DNA of 8,582 nucleotides, taken from assembly GCA_021604825.1 (NCBI GenBank), contig BQJS01000202.1, forward strand, positions 1-8,582, given 5' to 3'. This DNA is from Phycisphaerae bacterium. GTDB taxonomy: Bacteria; Planctomycetota; Phycisphaerae; UBA1845. Shown here piece after piece: positions 6,894-8,582 of the stretch. The notes beneath the pieces are model-generated. The model searched no databases. It was given only the letters and a program-made list of their open reading frames with translations, and was not told the DNA's origin. The position numbers were made by a program, and so were the translations under genes. The number at the start of each line of letters is the position of its first letter. Within the stretch, counting starts at the first letter, position 1.

Positions 6894-7649
6894 CTATTTT
6901 TGTGATTGCTTGATACGTCGGCACACGACCACCTGATCCAATGCAAGATGCCGTAGCCAACCGACGCGGGCAAACAGGTTTTCCAACGCAGAATAGCATG
7001 CTCTTGGCATGAACATCAGCCATTCATAACCGGGCACGACCCCTGTGTGGTATACGTCCACAACCTCCAAGCCGGCGCCCGCCGCCAGATCGTGAATCTC
7101 GCGCAACGTCATCGTTCTGAACGAGCCACCACGCAATCGAGAATACATGCGCATCGCGATACCGACGCATGAAAATCTATTCTTGTGATTATTGAAGACG
7201 AAAATGCCATCGTCCGCCAACAATTTCGCAATTGCGCACGCCACTTCGTGGCGCAAAGAATCCTCCGCGTTGGGAAAAAATCTAAATGCAGTAATCAATC
7301 CGAATTTTTTGTCGCCAAAGGGCTGAGAACGGGTGATGTCGGAAATGACAAATTCCGCTCGCTCTACTTTCTGGCGAGCTTGCTCCACCATGGCGTCGGA
7401 CACGTCCACACCAGTTGCCGTCTTGGCTCGCTTTTCAAGGTGACTGATGACACGTCCGGTCCCACACGCGAAGTCAAGATAGTCGAACTCAGGGGTGGGC
7501 AAGAAGCGATCGACAATCTTGCCGAGTATCTTCTTCTCTTGGGCCCAGAGAAAACTCCGATATCGATACTCGAAGTGTCGATCATATTCTTTGCCCTTGC
7601 CAGCCGAGGCATGTGATTCACGATATGTAGTTTCGGTATTTGAATCCAT
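6894..7649 (-). CDS. Class I SAM-dependent methyltransferase
   Basis: A 251-residue Rossmann-fold methyltransferase. Motif I is LDFACGTGR (58-66), the glycine-rich S-adenosylmethionine loop. GVDVSDAMVEQAR (80-92) carries the acidic residue Asp82 at the end of strand 2, and FVISDI (100-105) fits the adenine-contacting motif. LLADDGIFVF (143-152) is the strand 5 region, with a shortened form of the usual LxPGG turn. The C-terminal third varies and probably binds the acceptor. There is no signal peptide. The ATG at 7649 is chosen because the longer open frame (to 7772) runs far into the kinase gene and adds non-family-like sequence. With this start the gene overlaps the kinase gene by 32 bases, has no clear Shine-Dalgarno, and is probably translationally coupled. 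The likely role is methylation of a sugar, phosphate or other group on the polysaccharide or its precursor; O- versus N-methylation cannot be told. Confidence 0.88.
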   Translation of the reverse strand: MDSNTETTYRESHASAGKGKEYDRHFEYRYRSFLWAQEKKILGKIVDRFLPTPEFDYLDFACGTGRVISHLEKRAKTATGVDVSDAMVEQARQKVERAEFVISDITRSQPFGDKKFGLITAFRFFPNAEDSLRHEVACAIAKLLADDGIFVFNNHKNRFSCVGIAMRMYSRLRGGSFRTMTLREIHDLAAGAGLEVVDVYHTGVVPGYEWLMFMPRACYSALENLFARVGWLRHLALDQVVVCRRIKQSQK

Positions 7650-8442
7650 TATTTGTGTACCGCAAAAGACGCCTGAGGAAAATACGGTCAAGAGCCCTCT
7701 TGAAGAGGCCCCCAGCTTGACCGTCCACAACAAGATTGCCGCATGCAATCGCAAATGTTGCAAGATGCCCATCGTTCAGCGAATACCCGGATTCGCAAAC
7801 ATAGCCCGCCAGAAATCGATCAGCCTTTTCTTCCAATCGGCGGCGAATTGGAAGTCTTCGGGACAGGAGAAACAAGGACTTCAGGAACCATCCCAGATCA
7901 AAGTAGATAGGGCCAACATCCCCCTCCCCTCCGATCATGTCCGTGACAGCCCAATCGATGATCAAGACAGTGTCTTCGGCGACGTTGTAACGCACGTTCG
8001 TTAGATTGAAGTCACCGTGCAAATGAACTCTTGGACCTTGCTCCAACTGCCACTTGGCAGGCAGGCTGATGCTTTGGTCATTGACCAACCCCGACTCCCG
8101 ATGGATCGTGCCCAGTGTACGACCAATCCTTCCCCAGATTGGATCGTCACCACTCCCGAACGCCGCACGAAAATGTAGTTGATCGTAACCGTATAAGCGT
8201 TCCTGTTCGAAGCAATCGGCACCTGGCTCACTGCTCAGCACCCTAGCCACCCGAAAAATCTTTGCTTTCTGACTGATCTCCCAGGCGGCCTTGGTCTTTC
8301 GGACTTCCGAGGCCACCGCTTCCGGATCAGCATACTTGATGACGGTATCCTTGGTGAACCGAGTGCGTCGGACGACCTTGCTTTTTGCGGTGCTCACATT
8401 GTTTGCAGTCGGTTTTGTCAAATCGTTTCCAACATTCTGCAC
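7618..8442 (-). CDS. APH/choline-kinase-fold phosphotransferase
   Basis: This 274-residue protein is a kinase-like small-molecule phosphotransferase of the aminoglycoside phosphotransferase/choline kinase superfamily. A likely ATP-binding lysine lies in VIKY (Lys36), with a possible helix-C glutamate at Glu46. The catalytic loop HGDFNLTN (142-149) supplies Asp144 and Asn149. The metal-binding aspartate is in IIDW (Asp163), and the downstream GDVGPIYFDL segment (174-183) matches the usual post-loop region. There is no signal peptide, so it should act in the cytoplasm. It is shorter than many APH proteins, mainly in the N-lobe. The GTG start is chosen because AAGGG lies 9 bases upstream and there is no early in-frame ATG. 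Its 3' end overlaps the methyltransferase start. The substrate is unknown; in this setting a sugar, a lipid-linked glycan or a chain end is more plausible than an antibiotic. The superfamily call is firm; the role is inference. Confidence 0.85.
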   Translation of the reverse strand: MQNVGNDLTKPTANNVSTAKSKVVRRTRFTKDTVIKYADPEAVASEVRKTKAAWEISQKAKIFRVARVLSSEPGADCFEQERLYGYDQLHFRAAFGSGDDPIWGRIGRTLGTIHRESGLVNDQSISLPAKWQLEQGPRVHLHGDFNLTNVRYNVAEDTVLIIDWAVTDMIGGEGDVGPIYFDLGWFLKSLFLLSRRLPIRRRLEEKADRFLAGYVCESGYSLNDGHLATFAIACGNLVVDGQAGGLFKRALDRIFLRRLLRYTNNGFKYRNYIS

Positions 8443-8447
8443 CGGGG

Positions 8448-8582
8448 CTAGCCCTTGCTACTTACAGGGTTGCGCTGACTTCGCGTCACCATCGCCCATG
8501 CCTTGGCTCGTTCCGGACGGTCCATCAAAAAGAGAATGCCGCACACTGCCAGAACGACCCCGGCGATGATCCCCACGGTGAT
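8448..8582 (-). CDS. C-terminal end of a membrane protein (partial; possibly a polysaccharide flippase)
   Basis: Only the last 44 codons and a TAG stop are in the window; the gene continues past the right edge. The visible part begins with a strongly hydrophobic stretch of about 19 residues (visible residues 1-20, ITVGIIAGVV then LAVCGILFLM), a good transmembrane helix. A basic tail of about 24 residues follows (DRPERAKAW...), consistent with a cytoplasmic C-terminus by the positive-inside rule. The stop lies 5 bases before the GTG of the kinase gene, so the two are probably co-transcribed. A last helix plus short basic tail would suit a Wzx/MATE-type oligosaccharide flippase, which is often beside polymerase and glycosyltransferase genes. 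A chain-length regulator or other transporter is also possible. The reading frame is well supported; the identity is inference from context. Confidence 0.6.
   Translation of the reverse strand: MTVGIIAGVVLAVCGILFLMDRPERAKAWAMVTRSQRNPVSSKG
8452..8456 (-). promoter_or_regulatory. Ribosome binding site of the kinase gene
   Basis: AAGGG on the minus strand with a 9-base spacer before the GTG at 8442. It lies at the end of and just beyond the upstream membrane-protein stop codon region. It supports the GTG over later TTG or GTG codons in the same frame. Confidence 0.55.

Noticed and set aside
6845..6973. A 43-residue N-terminal extension of the polymerase/ligase.
   Set aside because: It overlaps the upstream methyltransferase gene and adds polar sequence unlike the family; ATG 6844 has a GAGAGAG upstream.
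7650..7772. A 41-residue extension of the first methyltransferase.
   Set aside because: It would lie entirely within the kinase gene and adds sequence with no fit to the methyltransferase fold.
1..8582. CRISPR array, tRNA, transposon or other mobile element.
   Set aside because: No regularly spaced repeats, no cloverleaf-like sequence and no transposase or integrase motifs were seen on either strand.

Overview
The window is one gene-dense stretch of a surface-polysaccharide (exopolysaccharide, capsule or O-antigen) biosynthesis locus. Every supported gene lies on the minus strand, so transcription runs from the right edge (8582) to the left edge (1). I see seven complete bacterial-type genes plus the tail of another at the right edge, and a probable gene start at the left edge. 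A moderate GC content judged by eye, short gaps, a mixture of Shine-Dalgarno (SD) and leaderless-looking starts, and a Wzy/WaaL-type membrane protein suggest a Gram-negative environmental bacterium. Planctomycetota would fit, but nothing here proves a taxon.

In transcription order: (1) the last 44 codons of a membrane protein, possibly a flippase (8448-8582); (2) an APH/choline-kinase-fold phosphotransferase (7618-8442); (3) a SAM-dependent methyltransferase whose start overlaps the kinase gene (6894-7649); (4) a multi-spanning O-antigen polymerase/ligase-family protein (5417-6844); (5) a second SAM-dependent methyltransferase (4550-5266); (6) a GT-B, GT4-type glycosyltransferase (3319-4539); (7) a membrane-anchored left-handed beta-helix acyltransferase (2730-3254); (8) a second GT4-type glycosyltransferase of the WbuB-like group (1470-2708); (9) a beta-propeller protein resembling TolB and oligogalacturonate-lyase proteins (65-1354); (10) the first 13 codons of a probable further gene (1-41).

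Read together, the two glycosyltransferases would add sugars to a lipid-linked repeat unit, the polymerase/ligase would join units or transfer the chain, and the acyltransferase, two methyltransferases and kinase would decorate or cap the glycan. The propeller protein may bind or cleave it. The priming glycosyltransferase, export channel, chain-length regulator and nucleotide-sugar synthesis genes are not in the window and presumably lie outside it.

The points most worth a second look are the overlapping kinase-methyltransferase gene pair, which recalls the kinase/methyltransferase chain-capping logic of WbdD, and the propeller protein with a histidine at a similar place in at least six of its repeat units. 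There are no RNA genes, mobile elements, CRISPR arrays or convincing terminators. The largest gene-free gaps are 150 and 115 bases.
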